Source: Polaribacter vadi
Lineage (GTDB): Bacteria; Bacteroidota; Bacteroidia; Flavobacteriales; Flavobacteriaceae
Assembly (NCBI RefSeq): GCF_018861005.1
Contig: NZ_JAHKQL010000022.1
Span: forward strand, 1 to 39,123
Length of the DNA stretch: 39,123 bases
Direction: 5' to 3'
This document shows positions 7,607-16,016 of the stretch, in pieces (positions within the stretch are counted from its first letter, which is position 1; each line of letters starts with the position of its first letter). The notes under the pieces were generated by a model. That model worked only from the letters and a program-made list of their open reading frames with translations. It had not been told where the DNA came from and searched no databases. The translations under genes and the position numbers were made by a program.

Positions 7607-10096
7607 ATGAAAAAAATATTACTATTATTTTTATTGAGTTCTTTTTCTATAGCAGCTCAAAAAGTAGACTTATCTTACTATTTGCCCAAAAACACCACTT
7701 ACAATACCAACATTCCTACTCCAGAATCTGTAATTGGTCATGAAGTAGGTGAGTGGCATATTACTCACGATAAATTAGTGGAGTATATGAAGATCTTAGC
7801 AGCTTCATCAGACAGAATATCAATAGAAAATAGAGGGAAAACTTATGAAGATAGACCTTTGTTATTGCTTACAATTACATCCGCAGAAAATCATAAAAAT
7901 TTAGAAAGTATTCGAGAAAAGCATATTGAGGCTACCAATTCTAATTCTGTTGATGTTAGTAATAATCCGATTGTGGTTTACCAAGGATTTTCTATTCATG
8001 GAAATGAAGCTAGTGGATCTAATGCAGCTTTAGCTGTGGCTTATTATTTGGCTGCAGCAGAAAATATAGACGATTTATTAAACAATGTTGTGATTCTTTT
8101 TGATCCTTCTTTAAATCCTGATGGATTGCAGCGTTTTGCTTATTGGGCAAACACCAACAGAAGTGCCAACTTAAATCCTGATCCTAATGATAGAGAATTT
8201 TTTGAGATTTGGCCAAGAGGAAGAACCAACCATTATCAATTTGATATGAATAGAGATTGGTTGCCTGTGCAATTGCCAGAAAGTACTGCAAGAATTGCAA
8301 GTTTTCATAAATGGTTGCCAAATATTTTAACAGACCATCATGAAATGGGAAGCAATTCTAGTTTCTTTTTTCAACCAGGAATACCAAGCAGAACAAATCC
8401 GTTAACGCCACAAATGAATCAAGATTTAACCAAAGAAATTGCAACTTATCATGCAAAAGCGTTAGACAAAATTGGTTCTTTATATTATTCTGAAGAAAGT
8501 TTCGATGATTTCTATTATGGTAAAGGTTCTACTTTTCCAGACATTAATGGTAGTATTGGAATTTTATTTGAACAAGGAAGTTCTAGAGGACATGCACAAG
8601 AAACTGTAAACGGAGTTTTAACCTTTCCTTTTACTATCAGAAATCAATTTACTGCTGCTTTATCTACTTTAGAAGCTGCAAAAAGTATGCGTGTAAAGAT
8701 TTTAAAATATCAACAAAGTTTTTACCAAGAATCTAGAAATACTGGTGTAAACAAAGCTGTTGTTTTTGGTGATGAAAAAGATGCTGCTAAAAGTTTTCAT
8801 TTGGCAGAAGTAATGAAAAAGCACAAGATTAAAATCCACGAAGTAAAATCAGATTTTACAGAAAATGGCAAAACCTTTAAAAAAGGATATAGTTATGTAG
8901 TGCCTATGAATCAGAAAAATCATCGTTTAGTAAAAGCAATGTTCGATGTTAGAACTACCTTTAAAGATAGTCTGTTTTACGATGTTTCTGCTTGGACGTT
9001 TAATCATGCTTTTGGTTTAGATTATTCAGAAGATGTTTCTATTTCTAAAGCAGGAGCAGAAATTACAGATTTAAAAATGAAATTGGGTAGTGTTTCTGGT
9101 AAAAGTGATTATGGTTATTTATTGCCTTGGAACGAGTTTTACACTCCAAAAGCTTTAAATGCTATTTTGCAAAAAGGAATTAGAGCCAAAGTTTCGATGA
9201 GAAATTTTAAAAACGGAGGAAATTCTTACGATTATGGAACAATTTTTATTCCTGTTCAAAATCAAAAATTAAATACTACAGATTTATACAATTTTTTAAC
9301 TAAAGTTGCTGCAGGTAGTCATACTACAATAACTGGTGTTTCTACAGGTTTAAATGATGGAATTGATATGGGGTCTAACAATTTTAGAGCTATAACAAAA
9401 CCTAAAGTAGCAATGATTGTGGGTGATGGAGTAACTGGTAATGATACTGGAGAAATTTGGCATTTGTTCGATCAACGTTTTGATATGCACATTACACGTT
9501 TAGATACCAGAAATTTAGGTAGAGTAGATTTATCTAAATACACACACATTGTAATTCCTAGTAGTCGTTTAGAAAAATCTGACATAGAAAAAATTAAAAC
9601 TTGGGTAAAAAATGGTGGAGTAGTAGTAGGTTATAAAAACACAGCTTCTTGGTTGGCAAGTAATAAAATGATTAATTTAAGTTTTGATAAAGCAAAAAGA
9701 GACTCTGTTAAGAATATTACTTTCGAAAACAAATCGTTATTTTCTGGAGCACAAGTTATTGGTGGTGCCATTTTTGAAGCTAAAATAGATAGATCTCATC
9801 CTATTAACTTTGGGTATAAAAACGATAAAATTGCTTTATTTAGAAACTCAACCATGTTTTTAAAAGCAGATAAAAATAGTTATAACAATCCTATACAGTA
9901 TACTTCTAAACCTTTGTTAAGTGGTTATATATCTAAAGAAAATGCTGCAGTAATTCCGAATACAGTACCTTTTAAAGTGGAACGTTTTGGTAGAGGTAGA
10001 GTTATTGTTTTTACTGATAATACTAACTTTAGAGCTTTTTGGTTTGGTACCAACAAGTTGTTAATGAATACTATTTTCTTTGGTAATATGATGTAG
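7607..10096 (+). CDS. Exported M14-family zinc carboxypeptidase with C-terminal GATase-like domain
   Basis: 829 residues. A signal peptide (MKKILLLFLLSSFSIAAQ) sends it to the periplasm or beyond. The M14 domain covers about residues 40-380. Zinc ligands H131 and E134 are in HGNE. MNRDW (N215, R216) supplies the substrate-carboxylate arginine, DHHEMG (H244/H245) the third ligand, and GILFEQGS the general-base glutamate near residue 330. A C-terminal flavodoxin/GATase-1-like domain (about 600-700: PKVAMIVGDGV, HIVIPSS, WVKNGGVVVGYKN) is typical of large Bacteroidota M14 paralogues. It has no T9SS tail. It probably trims peptides from exogenous protein. It stands alone on the plus strand, followed by its own terminator. 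Confidence 0.93.
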   Translation: MKKILLLFLLSSFSIAAQKVDLSYYLPKNTTYNTNIPTPESVIGHEVGEWHITHDKLVEYMKILAASSDRISIENRGKTYEDRPLLLLTITSAENHKNLESIREKHIEATNSNSVDVSNNPIVVYQGFSIHGNEASGSNAALAVAYYLAAAENIDDLLNNVVILFDPSLNPDGLQRFAYWANTNRSANLNPDPNDREFFEIWPRGRTNHYQFDMNRDWLPVQLPESTARIASFHKWLPNILTDHHEMGSNSSFFFQPGIPSRTNPLTPQMNQDLTKEIATYHAKALDKIGSLYYSEESFDDFYYGKGSTFPDINGSIGILFEQGSSRGHAQETVNGVLTFPFTIRNQFTAALSTLEAAKSMRVKILKYQQSFYQESRNTGVNKAVVFGDEKDAAKSFHLAEVMKKHKIKIHEVKSDFTENGKTFKKGYSYVVPMNQKNHRLVKAMFDVRTTFKDSLFYDVSAWTFNHAFGLDYSEDVSISKAGAEITDLKMKLGSVSGKSDYGYLLPWNEFYTPKALNAILQKGIRAKVSMRNFKNGGNSYDYGTIFIPVQNQKLNTTDLYNFLTKVAAGSHTTITGVSTGLNDGIDMGSNNFRAITKPKVAMIVGDGVTGNDTGEIWHLFDQRFDMHITRLDTRNLGRVDLSKYTHIVIPSSRLEKSDIEKIKTWVKNGGVVVGYKNTASWLASNKMINLSFDKAKRDSVKNITFENKSLFSGAQVIGGAIFEAKIDRSHPINFGYKNDKIALFRNSTMFLKADKNSYNNPIQYTSKPLLSGYISKENAAVIPNTVPFKVERFGRGRVIVFTDNTNFRAFWFGTNKLLMNTIFFGNMM

Positions 10097-10122
10097 AATA
10101 TCAATCTAAATAGATTAAATTT

Positions 10123-10173
10123 AAAAGATTTAGAATCATTCTTATAAATAGATGATTTTGAATCTTTTTTTTT
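10123..10173 (+). terminator. Terminator of the M14 peptidase gene
   Basis: A 16-bp stem with two G-U pairs (AAAGATTTAGAATCAT pairing with ATGATTTTGAATCTTT), a 12-nt loop and a run of T's begins 26 bases after the stop codon. Confidence 0.7.
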
Positions 10174-10238
10174 GATGAAAATTACTGTAACAAAACTTGT
10201 TTGTAAACGTCTTATTTATGTAACCAACTAAAATGTAA

Positions 10239-10397
10239 ATGAGTTTTTTTAGAGTATTATTTGCTATTATTTTTCCTCCACTATCTGTAATCGATAAAGG
10301 TTGTGGGTCTTTCTTTATTATATTTTTGCTAACTCTTTGTGGCTGGATTCCAGGTGTAATTGGAGCTTTGGTAATTCTGAATAATCCAAAAAGATAA
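10239..10397 (+). CDS. YqaE/Pmp3-family small membrane protein (52 aa)
   Basis: A short open frame with ATG at 10239 and TAA at 10395-10397 encodes 52 residues in two hydrophobic hairpin helices. Family hallmarks are LFAIIFPPLSV in helix 1, the short polar turn with CGS, and LTLCGWIPGVIGAL in helix 2. This matches the UPF0057/Pmp3 family of plasma-membrane proteolipids (YqaE in E. coli), associated with stress and membrane-potential maintenance. Usual length is 50-60 residues, so it is complete. It lies between the M14 gene terminator and its own T-rich palindrome and appears to be a monocistronic gene. I see no strong promoter. Confidence 0.88.
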   Translation: MSFFRVLFAIIFPPLSVIDKGCGSFFIIFLLTLCGWIPGVIGALVILNNPKR

Positions 10398-10400
10398 TCA

Positions 10401-10434
10401 TTCTAGAAATTAATTTCAAGAATTTTTATTTTTG
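10401..10434 (+). terminator. Terminator of the YqaE-like gene
   Basis: A 22-bp palindrome with one mismatched pair (TTCTAGAAATT / AATTTCAAGAA, 10401-10422) is followed by T-rich sequence immediately after the stop codon. Confidence 0.45.
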
Positions 10435-10450
10435 CAAACTGCAAACTGTC

Positions 10451-10789
10451 TTAACTAACCTGTTCCCCTTTTTTAATGGTTTTAGATGGCTGTAGTAAAA
10501 CTACTTTATCCTCTGTATTATAAACACCTATAACCAAAACTTCACTCATAAAATTAGCAATCTGTCTAGGTTTAAAATTTACGATTGCAGAAATTTGTTT
10601 ATTTAATAATTCGTCTTTTGTATATAAATCTGTGATTTGTGCACTCGATTTTTTAATGCCTAAAGCACCAAAATCAATCTTAAGTTGATAGGCGGGTTTT
10701 CTAGCTTTCGGAAAATCGTTCACTTCTATTATTGTACCAATTCTAATATCAACTTTCAAAAAATCTTCGAAGGTAGTTTCGTCTTTCAT
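10451..10789 (-). CDS. csaA: CsaA-like tRNA-binding domain protein
   Basis: A 112-residue stand-alone tRNA-binding (OB-fold) domain. Conserved CsaA stretches are VDIRIGTI, ARKPAYQLKIDFG, KKSSAQIT and NFKPRQIANFMSEVLV. CsaA is a cytosolic homodimer reported to bind tRNA and to act as an export-related chaperone in Bacillus. Length matches the family (about 110). It is the last gene of a minus-strand run, 8 bases after the DUF962 gene. The family call is secure and the physiological role is not. Confidence 0.93.
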   Translation of the reverse strand: MKDETTFEDFLKVDIRIGTIIEVNDFPKARKPAYQLKIDFGALGIKKSSAQITDLYTKDELLNKQISAIVNFKPRQIANFMSEVLVIGVYNTEDKVVLLQPSKTIKKGEQVS

Positions 10790-10797
10790 ATTTTTTT

Positions 10798-11277
10798 TTA
10801 TAAGGTTGCTTTTTTAGGTTTCTTGCCCAATTTTTGAATCACCCATAAAGGGCCAATCAATAAAAACTCTAAATCTTTTAAGAAAGATGGTTTTGCACCT
10901 TCTACTTTATGTCCGTAAAACTGGCCAATCCAAGCCAAAACAAAAATGGCAATAGAAACATAAAATAAATTGAAGTTATTGCTAATCCAGAAGTTGCCAA
11001 TAATAGACAATAAAATTACAAAAAGCATTTCAGCAAAATACCAAAAACCCAAACGTAAATAAAATATAGAAATGACAACTGTAACAACTACAGCCCAATT
11101 TTCTATAAGCGGATTGTATAAACCTAAAGTATTCTCTAAAAAAGTGGTAGGAATACTCATCAGCAAACCAATAACGCTAAAAAATATTAATGGCACACAA
11201 ATATAATGTATGGCTTGGTTGGTTTCGTTTTGATGGCTTATTGCATATTCATCAAAATATTCTTGTGCAGTTTTCAT
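10798..11277 (-). CDS. Mpo1-like (DUF962) membrane protein
   Basis: 159 residues with four membrane segments. The N-terminal motif YFDEYAISHQNETNQAIHYICVPL carries the conserved His residues of the DUF962/YGL010w family (first segment near H15, second near H24). WIGQFYGHKVEGAKPSFLKD provides the later conserved histidine, followed by the typical ending on PLWV. The yeast homologue Mpo1 is an Fe(II)-dependent dioxygenase for 2-hydroxy fatty acids. In bacteria the substrate is unknown, so I call only the family. It lies between yfiT (53-base gap) and csaA (8-base gap), all on the minus strand. Confidence 0.88.
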   Translation of the reverse strand: MKTAQEYFDEYAISHQNETNQAIHYICVPLIFFSVIGLLMSIPTTFLENTLGLYNPLIENWAVVVTVVISIFYLRLGFWYFAEMLFVILLSIIGNFWISNNFNLFYVSIAIFVLAWIGQFYGHKVEGAKPSFLKDLEFLLIGPLWVIQKLGKKPKKATL

Positions 11278-11330
11278 TATCTCTAAATTAAGTTTTTAAA
11301 GATAGGTAATTTTGCAAAAATGTAAAGAAT

Positions 11331-11867
11331 TTATTTCCAGCCTTCACGAATCATTAATTGCTCTATATGTGCATAATGATGTTGACAATGCCAAGCATAA
11401 ATACCTATATTTTCTTGTAAAGTAACGCGTTTATTTCCATCAGGATGAATAAAAGCCTTTTGCAATTCTTCTTCAGTTAAACCTTGTAATAAATAAACCC
11501 ATTTAGCATGCAAGCCTTTTAAAGCATCTAAAGTTGGTAAAATTGGTGCAGATTTAGAGTCACTTAATTCTGCCCAAAGTTTTTCATCGTAGGCTTTTAT
11601 AACAGGTTCATTTTCGGTTAAAGCCCATTTAAAACGCATATAAGAATTATGATGACTGTCGTAAGAATGATGTATAACTTGTCTTATTGTCCAGCCACCT
11701 TCTCTATAAGGTATTTCTAATTGATTATCAGATAATTCTCTTACTAAAAACTCTAATTCGTGTGGAAAACGTTCAATGTCAGAAATCCAGTTTTCTATAT
11801 GTTTTTTGGTAATTTGTTCAGGAATATCAATTTTACCTATTGGGTATTTTAATTCTTCTAATGTCAT
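11331..11867 (-). CDS. YfiT-family (DinB/bacillithiol-transferase-like) metal-dependent hydrolase
   Basis: 178 residues, a four-helix DinB-like bundle. Recognisable YfiT blocks are YPIGKIDIPEQI at the start, YREGGWTIRQVIHHSYDSHH (H67) and IYAWHCQHHYAHI (H160, H164). The three His positions match the metal site of Bacillus YfiT. Family members transfer bacillithiol or hydrolyse thiol conjugates. Whether this organism makes bacillithiol cannot be seen here. It starts 1 base after the stop of the TPR lipoprotein, which suggests co-translation. Confidence 0.9.
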   Translation of the reverse strand: MTLEELKYPIGKIDIPEQITKKHIENWISDIERFPHELEFLVRELSDNQLEIPYREGGWTIRQVIHHSYDSHHNSYMRFKWALTENEPVIKAYDEKLWAELSDSKSAPILPTLDALKGLHAKWVYLLQGLTEEELQKAFIHPDGNKRVTLQENIGIYAWHCQHHYAHIEQLMIREGWK

Positions 11868-11868
11868 T

Positions 11869-12543
11869 CTATTTGGTTAATTTCTTTAAAAATTGCTCAG
11901 AATTTCTATTCTCAGGATTAACAGCTAACGATTTTTTAAAGCTAATGATTGCATTAGCAGTATCCTTTTTTAAGAAATAAGCTTCACCTAAACTATTAAA
12001 AACATTTGAACTATTAGGATATAATTCAGAATTTATTTTAAAAATTTCTAAAGCAGCGTCATAATTCTTTTCTCTAACAAAACGATATCCCCAACTATTT
12101 AAACTTCTTTCTCTAATAAGATAATTTGTAGAATCATTGGTTTGTATAGCTTTAAAAGCTAATAATGCTTTGTTGTATTCTTTGGCTTTAAAATATTCAC
12201 CTGCTGTTTTTTCTTCAGCATTCAATTTTTTAAAGTGATATAAAGTGCCTTTATGTTCAGTTTTTGGATCTAATTCAATATGCATTTTTGGCTGACTTAC
12301 AAAAAGCATTTTCTCATTTAGTTCTTTCATATAAAAAGAACTATCGTTTACTTTTAGTAATTCTGCATCAGTTCCACGCCATTTTGCGTGCATAATTGCA
12401 TCTTCAAAATAAATTTCTAAAACTTCATTGGCATTAAATAAATAGCGTCCAGAAGTTGTATTAATAAATTCCTCAGAATTTTTTTGTGAAGTACAACTAA
12501 CTAGTATTATTAGAGATAAAAAAGTGAAGAATAGTTTTTTCAT
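11869..12543 (-). CDS. Lipoprotein with TPR repeats
   Basis: 224 residues. The signal peptide ends in a lipobox (LIILVSC), so the mature protein should be lipid-anchored. Residues about 110-222 hold at least three tetratricopeptide units (for example AGEYFKAKEYNKALLAFKAI, YDAALEIFKINSELYPN, GEAYFLKKDTANAIISFKKS). TPRs act as protein-binding scaffolds. The N-terminal domain is not recognised. It is the first gene of the run TPR lipoprotein - yfiT - DUF962 - csaA. The link to those cytosolic proteins is unexplained and may be only shared transcription. Confidence 0.85.
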   Translation of the reverse strand: MKKLFFTFLSLIILVSCTSQKNSEEFINTTSGRYLFNANEVLEIYFEDAIMHAKWRGTDAELLKVNDSSFYMKELNEKMLFVSQPKMHIELDPKTEHKGTLYHFKKLNAEEKTAGEYFKAKEYNKALLAFKAIQTNDSTNYLIRERSLNSWGYRFVREKNYDAALEIFKINSELYPNSSNVFNSLGEAYFLKKDTANAIISFKKSLAVNPENRNSEQFLKKLTK

Positions 12544-12665
12544 AAGGTTGATAGATAAAGTAGATTCATTACTTTAGACGACTGAAATATACTTTTTGTT
12601 ACATATAAATAATAAGATTTTTAAACTATTTTTAATTTTACAAGTCAAATAATAAACTATTTTTT

Positions 12666-13973
12666 ATGAGAGTATCTTTAATTATAAGTTTATTGTTAAG
12701 TATTTTATTATTCAACTGTAGTTCTCCTTCTGAAAACAGAGATAATGAAGTTGATGATATTGATACTCCTGTAAATGCTTCAAAACCGAATATTTTATTG
12801 GTTATTGCAGATGATGTAAGTAAAGATGCAATTCCTAACTATTCAGAAGGAATCTCTAAAGCAAATATGCCAAATCTACAAAGTTTAATGAACTCAGGAA
12901 TAACGTTTGATAATGTTTGGTCTTACGCTGTATGTTCTCCAACAAGAGCATCTATTATTACAGGTAAATATGGCAACAATACAGGTGTTATAGAAGTAGG
13001 AGATCAAATTTCTACTTCAGAAACCTCTATTCAAAAATACATTTCTAACAATACCAATGCTGCATATGCATCAGCAATTTTTGGAAAATGGCACATTTCT
13101 ATTGATACTAATGATGCAGAAACTATGGGTGTAGATTATTTTGCTGGTATTAAAAGTGGTGGAGTGCAAGACTATTATAGCTGGCCTTTAATAGAAGATG
13201 GAGTAAGTGCAACAAACACAGATTATATGACAACTAAATTAACAGATTTAGCCATAGATTGGAAAGCTGCACAAACAAAACCTTGGTTTTTGTGGATGGC
13301 ATATACAGCACCACACACACCATTTCATTTGGCTCCTAATAACTTACATTCTCAAGGAAATTTATCTACAGATCAAACAACTATAGATGCAAATCCTTTG
13401 CCTTATTATTTATCTGCCTTAGAAGCTTTAGATACAGAAATGGGAAGATTAATTAATAGCATGTCAGATGAAGAAAAAGCAAATACCATTATTATTTTTA
13501 TTGGTGATAATGGAACTCCAGGCCAAGTAGTACAATCTCCTTATGGAAGAAGAACTGCAAAAGGAAGCTTGTATCAAGGAGGTGTTAATGTACCAATGAT
13601 AATTTCTGGATTAGGTGTAAATAGAATGGGGGTTAGAGAAACTGCATTAATAAACTCCACAGATTTATATACTACAATTGGTAATATTACTGGGGTTTCA
13701 ACTTCAGAACTTCATAATAGTAAAAGTTTTTATGATTTATTTACAGATGCAAATGCTACAAAAAGAGAATATGTATATTCAGAAAAAGAAGATGCTTATA
13801 CTATTAGAAATGCGACATATAAATACATAAAGTACGATGATGGCACAGAAGAACTCTACAATTTAGCTACAGATGCTTACGAAAGTTCTAATTTAATAAA
13901 CAGTACTTTATCTACAGATGAAACAAATGCAAAAACAGCTTTAATTGCAGAGGCTACTAAAATAAGAAATTAG
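12666..13973 (+). CDS. Formylglycine-dependent sulfatase (family S1) lipoprotein
   Basis: 435 residues. The signal peptide ends in a lipobox-like LLFNC (C18). The alkaline-phosphatase-fold sulfatase domain starts at KPNILLVIADD (metal D49, D50). The activation motif is CSPTRASIITG with C90, the residue oxidised to formylglycine. FGKWH, the TAPHTPFH metal/substrate region and IIIFIGDNGTPG (calcium ligands) follow. Such enzymes remove sulfate esters from algal or animal polysaccharides. Conversion of C90 requires a maturase (anSME) or FGE, neither of which is in this window. It is not next to a SusC/SusD pair or a glycoside hydrolase. The substrate is unknown. Confidence 0.92.
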   Translation: MRVSLIISLLLSILLFNCSSPSENRDNEVDDIDTPVNASKPNILLVIADDVSKDAIPNYSEGISKANMPNLQSLMNSGITFDNVWSYAVCSPTRASIITGKYGNNTGVIEVGDQISTSETSIQKYISNNTNAAYASAIFGKWHISIDTNDAETMGVDYFAGIKSGGVQDYYSWPLIEDGVSATNTDYMTTKLTDLAIDWKAAQTKPWFLWMAYTAPHTPFHLAPNNLHSQGNLSTDQTTIDANPLPYYLSALEALDTEMGRLINSMSDEEKANTIIIFIGDNGTPGQVVQSPYGRRTAKGSLYQGGVNVPMIISGLGVNRMGVRETALINSTDLYTTIGNITGVSTSELHNSKSFYDLFTDANATKREYVYSEKEDAYTIRNATYKYIKYDDGTEELYNLATDAYESSNLINSTLSTDETNAKTALIAEATKIRN

Positions 13974-14002
13974 TATGTCTTTGCGAGTTTACTAAGTGAT
14001 CT

Positions 14003-14520
14003 CTAATTAATTTGATAAACAGTTTTATTCTTCTCACCAATTTTTATAATAAGATGTTGAGCAACACCATTTTTTAAATCTCGACTTGCAGTTGCAGAAG
14101 AAATATCTTTAAAAACAGTCAGATAATCTTTTCTAGAAAAAGGAGTTTTATTTAGTGATAGAAAATTCGCTAAGCGTTCTTGTTGAGTAAAAATCGGTTG
14201 ATTAAAGTCTAATATATCTTCCAATGAAATATCAATAACAGCCAATCTTATATTCAATAAAAGGAGTGGAGTTGCCAATCTTATCACTTTCAGAAAGTGC
14301 TTTGTAATATGTGTTTTGGTTTTTACTGATTAAAGTTTCAAATGGAATAAACTCAAATACAGGATATTCTTGTATTAAAATATGCGTTTGCCACAACCTG
14401 ACCAATCTTCCATTTCCGTCTAAAAACGGATGAATAAACTCCATTTCGTAATGAAAAACACAGCTTTTTATAAGCGTAATTTCTTCGGATATTTTACATA
14501 ATCAAATAAGTTTTTCATAG
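14003..14520 (-). pseudogene. Decayed Fic-family protein (AMPylator-like) gene
   Basis: The remains of a Fic gene are split over three reading frames. Near 14518-14490 one frame reads MKNLFDYVK. After an apparent 1-base loss in an A-run (about 14491-14494) the next frame reads SEEITLIKSCVFHYEMEF, then the full Fic motif HPFLDGNGRLVR (about 14405-14440). Near 14250 another net +1 shift follows FIEY. The last frame (LAVIDISLEDI... to 14003) holds the winged-helix tail. Upstream of 14518 the frame soon meets a stop and the N-terminal half is not recognisable. The motif residues His, Asn and Arg are intact, but no continuous product is possible. A sequencing error could explain one shift but not the missing N-terminus. 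Confidence 0.82.
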
Positions 14521-15047
14521 CAAATAGGAAGAATTTGATGAAATATATTTACAATAAATCTATCTTATAAAGTTTTCCATTTTTAAATAATAACATCAAA
14601 TTTATCAACAGAAAAGGTAACTAACTTTCTAAAAACGACCTACTTTTATTTTTCGTAGAAATTCAATTTTTATGGAATGGTAAGTGTCCAAAGAGTGAAA
14701 TGGAATGGACATGATAATGGAATAAAAAGTAGAATTTAAGAAAAATAAAATTATTCTAAATTTTGTTTCTTTTCATAAATGGAAATAAATTATGATTCTT
14801 CAACAAGCTTATCATAACATTTTGTTTCAAAATAAAATTATGTTTTCAACTCAAACTTTTTTAGAAATTCCAAAGAAAAATACTTAAAGAATTCTCGACT
14901 TTTATTACGTTTCGCAAGAAATCACAAATCCTAACTTATCAATAAACCTCTATAAAAAACTTGATTTTATCCTTCAAAAAAATTAATTACATCCCTCAAT
15001 GCAATAATAATCTATAAATTTGTAGCTTATTAAAAATAAGAAAGAAA
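14521..15047. other. Gene-free stretch after the Fic remnant
   Basis: About 530 bases of very AT-rich DNA without a credible reading frame. The part next to 14521 probably holds the eroded N-terminus of the Fic gene. I see no tRNA, IS end or strong hairpin. A TAAATTTG box at 15015-15022 belongs to the next gene. Confidence 0.5.
15015..15022 (+). promoter_or_regulatory. Candidate -7 box (TAAATTTG) of the HAD phosphatase gene
   Basis: An exact TAnnTTTG match 25 bases before the ATG at 15048. I find no TTG at the usual -33 distance. Confidence 0.35.
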
Positions 15048-15695
15048 ATGTTTAAAGGAGTAATTTTTGATTTAGATGGTACACTTGTAAATTCTCTAGG
15101 AGATATTACCAATGCAATAAATACCGTGTTAAAAAAGCATAACTTTCCAACACTTAGCATTCAGGAGTGTCAAAGTTTTATAGGTCATGGTGTTAGAGAT
15201 TTGGTGGTAAAAGCTTTACCTCAAGAAAATCAGAATGAAGAATGGATCAATCGTTGTTTTAAAGAAATGTTAGCCGTTTATCAAGACAATTGCACAATTA
15301 AAACAGCTATGTATCCTAATATTAGTAATTTATTAGATGAGTTAACTGCTCGTAAACTAAAATTAGCAGTGTTTTCTAATAAAGCAGATAAACTCACTAA
15401 GAAAGTTGTAAAAGCGGTATTTCCTAAATGGAACTTTGAAGTTGTAGAAGGTTTAAAATTAGAAGCCTTAAAAAAACCAAACCCTACTGTTGCTTTAGAA
15501 ATTAGTGAAAAGTTAGCCATACCTGCAGAACAATTAATTTTTGTAGGAGACACAGATGTAGATATTCTAACTGCTAAAAAGGCAAATATGTATCCTGTAG
15601 GCGTTGATTGGGGTTACAGAACCAAAGAAGAATTAATTTTATGTGGAGCAAAATATATTTTAGAAGATCCATTAGATTTAATTAAAATTTTATAG
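15048..15695 (+). CDS. HAD-superfamily hydrolase, phosphoglycolate phosphatase-like
   Basis: 215 residues with all four HAD motifs. Motif I is IFDLDGTLVNS (nucleophile D8, acid D10). Motif II is AVFSNK. The lysine is in LKKPNP, and motif IV is FVGDTDVDILTA. The alpha-helical cap between motifs I and II (about residues 17-90) and the length fit the Gph/PGP subfamily, which dephosphorylates 2-phosphoglycolate or similar small phosphates. HAD substrate range is broad, so gph is only a likely name. It is cytosolic and monocistronic, with 320 bases before leuC. Confidence 0.87.
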   Translation: MFKGVIFDLDGTLVNSLGDITNAINTVLKKHNFPTLSIQECQSFIGHGVRDLVVKALPQENQNEEWINRCFKEMLAVYQDNCTIKTAMYPNISNLLDELTARKLKLAVFSNKADKLTKKVVKAVFPKWNFEVVEGLKLEALKKPNPTVALEISEKLAIPAEQLIFVGDTDVDILTAKKANMYPVGVDWGYRTKEELILCGAKYILEDPLDLIKIL

Positions 15696-16016
15696 CGAGT
15701 TAAAATTTTAATAACCATAACTTTTCAAGTAATTTAAGCCGAACTAAAAAAGTGATATTTCAGATTTTTTTCATCTAAAACTTACAAACATCTATTTCAA
15801 AATAATTGGATTGTAAATTAACCTTTCAAAAAAAATAGCACATACAAATTAAATAGACATCGTATTTTAAATCAAGTTAAAAGTCTAAAAAACAAAACAA
15901 TAAGTGTTCTTTTAACAGTTGAATATAATGCAGTGAATCCTTTAAGCAATCCCAAAAATGGAAGAATACCTTATTTTTGATTTTAGATTTTAATAATCAA
16001 GAAATAAAGTAAAAAA
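15696..16016 (+). promoter_or_regulatory. Leader region of the leu cluster
   Basis: This 320-base AT-rich gap separates the HAD gene from leuC. A TATTTTTG match to the -7 consensus occurs at 15972-15979, 37 bases before the leuC ATG. I looked for a leader peptide rich in Leu/Ile codons or a T-box and saw none. The interval is long enough to carry further regulation, but nothing else is supportable. Confidence 0.3.

Noticed and set aside
10434..10447. Tandem GCAAACT repeat
   Set aside because: Two 7-base copies in AT-rich DNA can arise by chance, and no function is suggested.
15755..15785. Possible terminator after the HAD phosphatase gene
   Set aside because: The A-run and T-run are present but the intervening bases do not form a stable stem.
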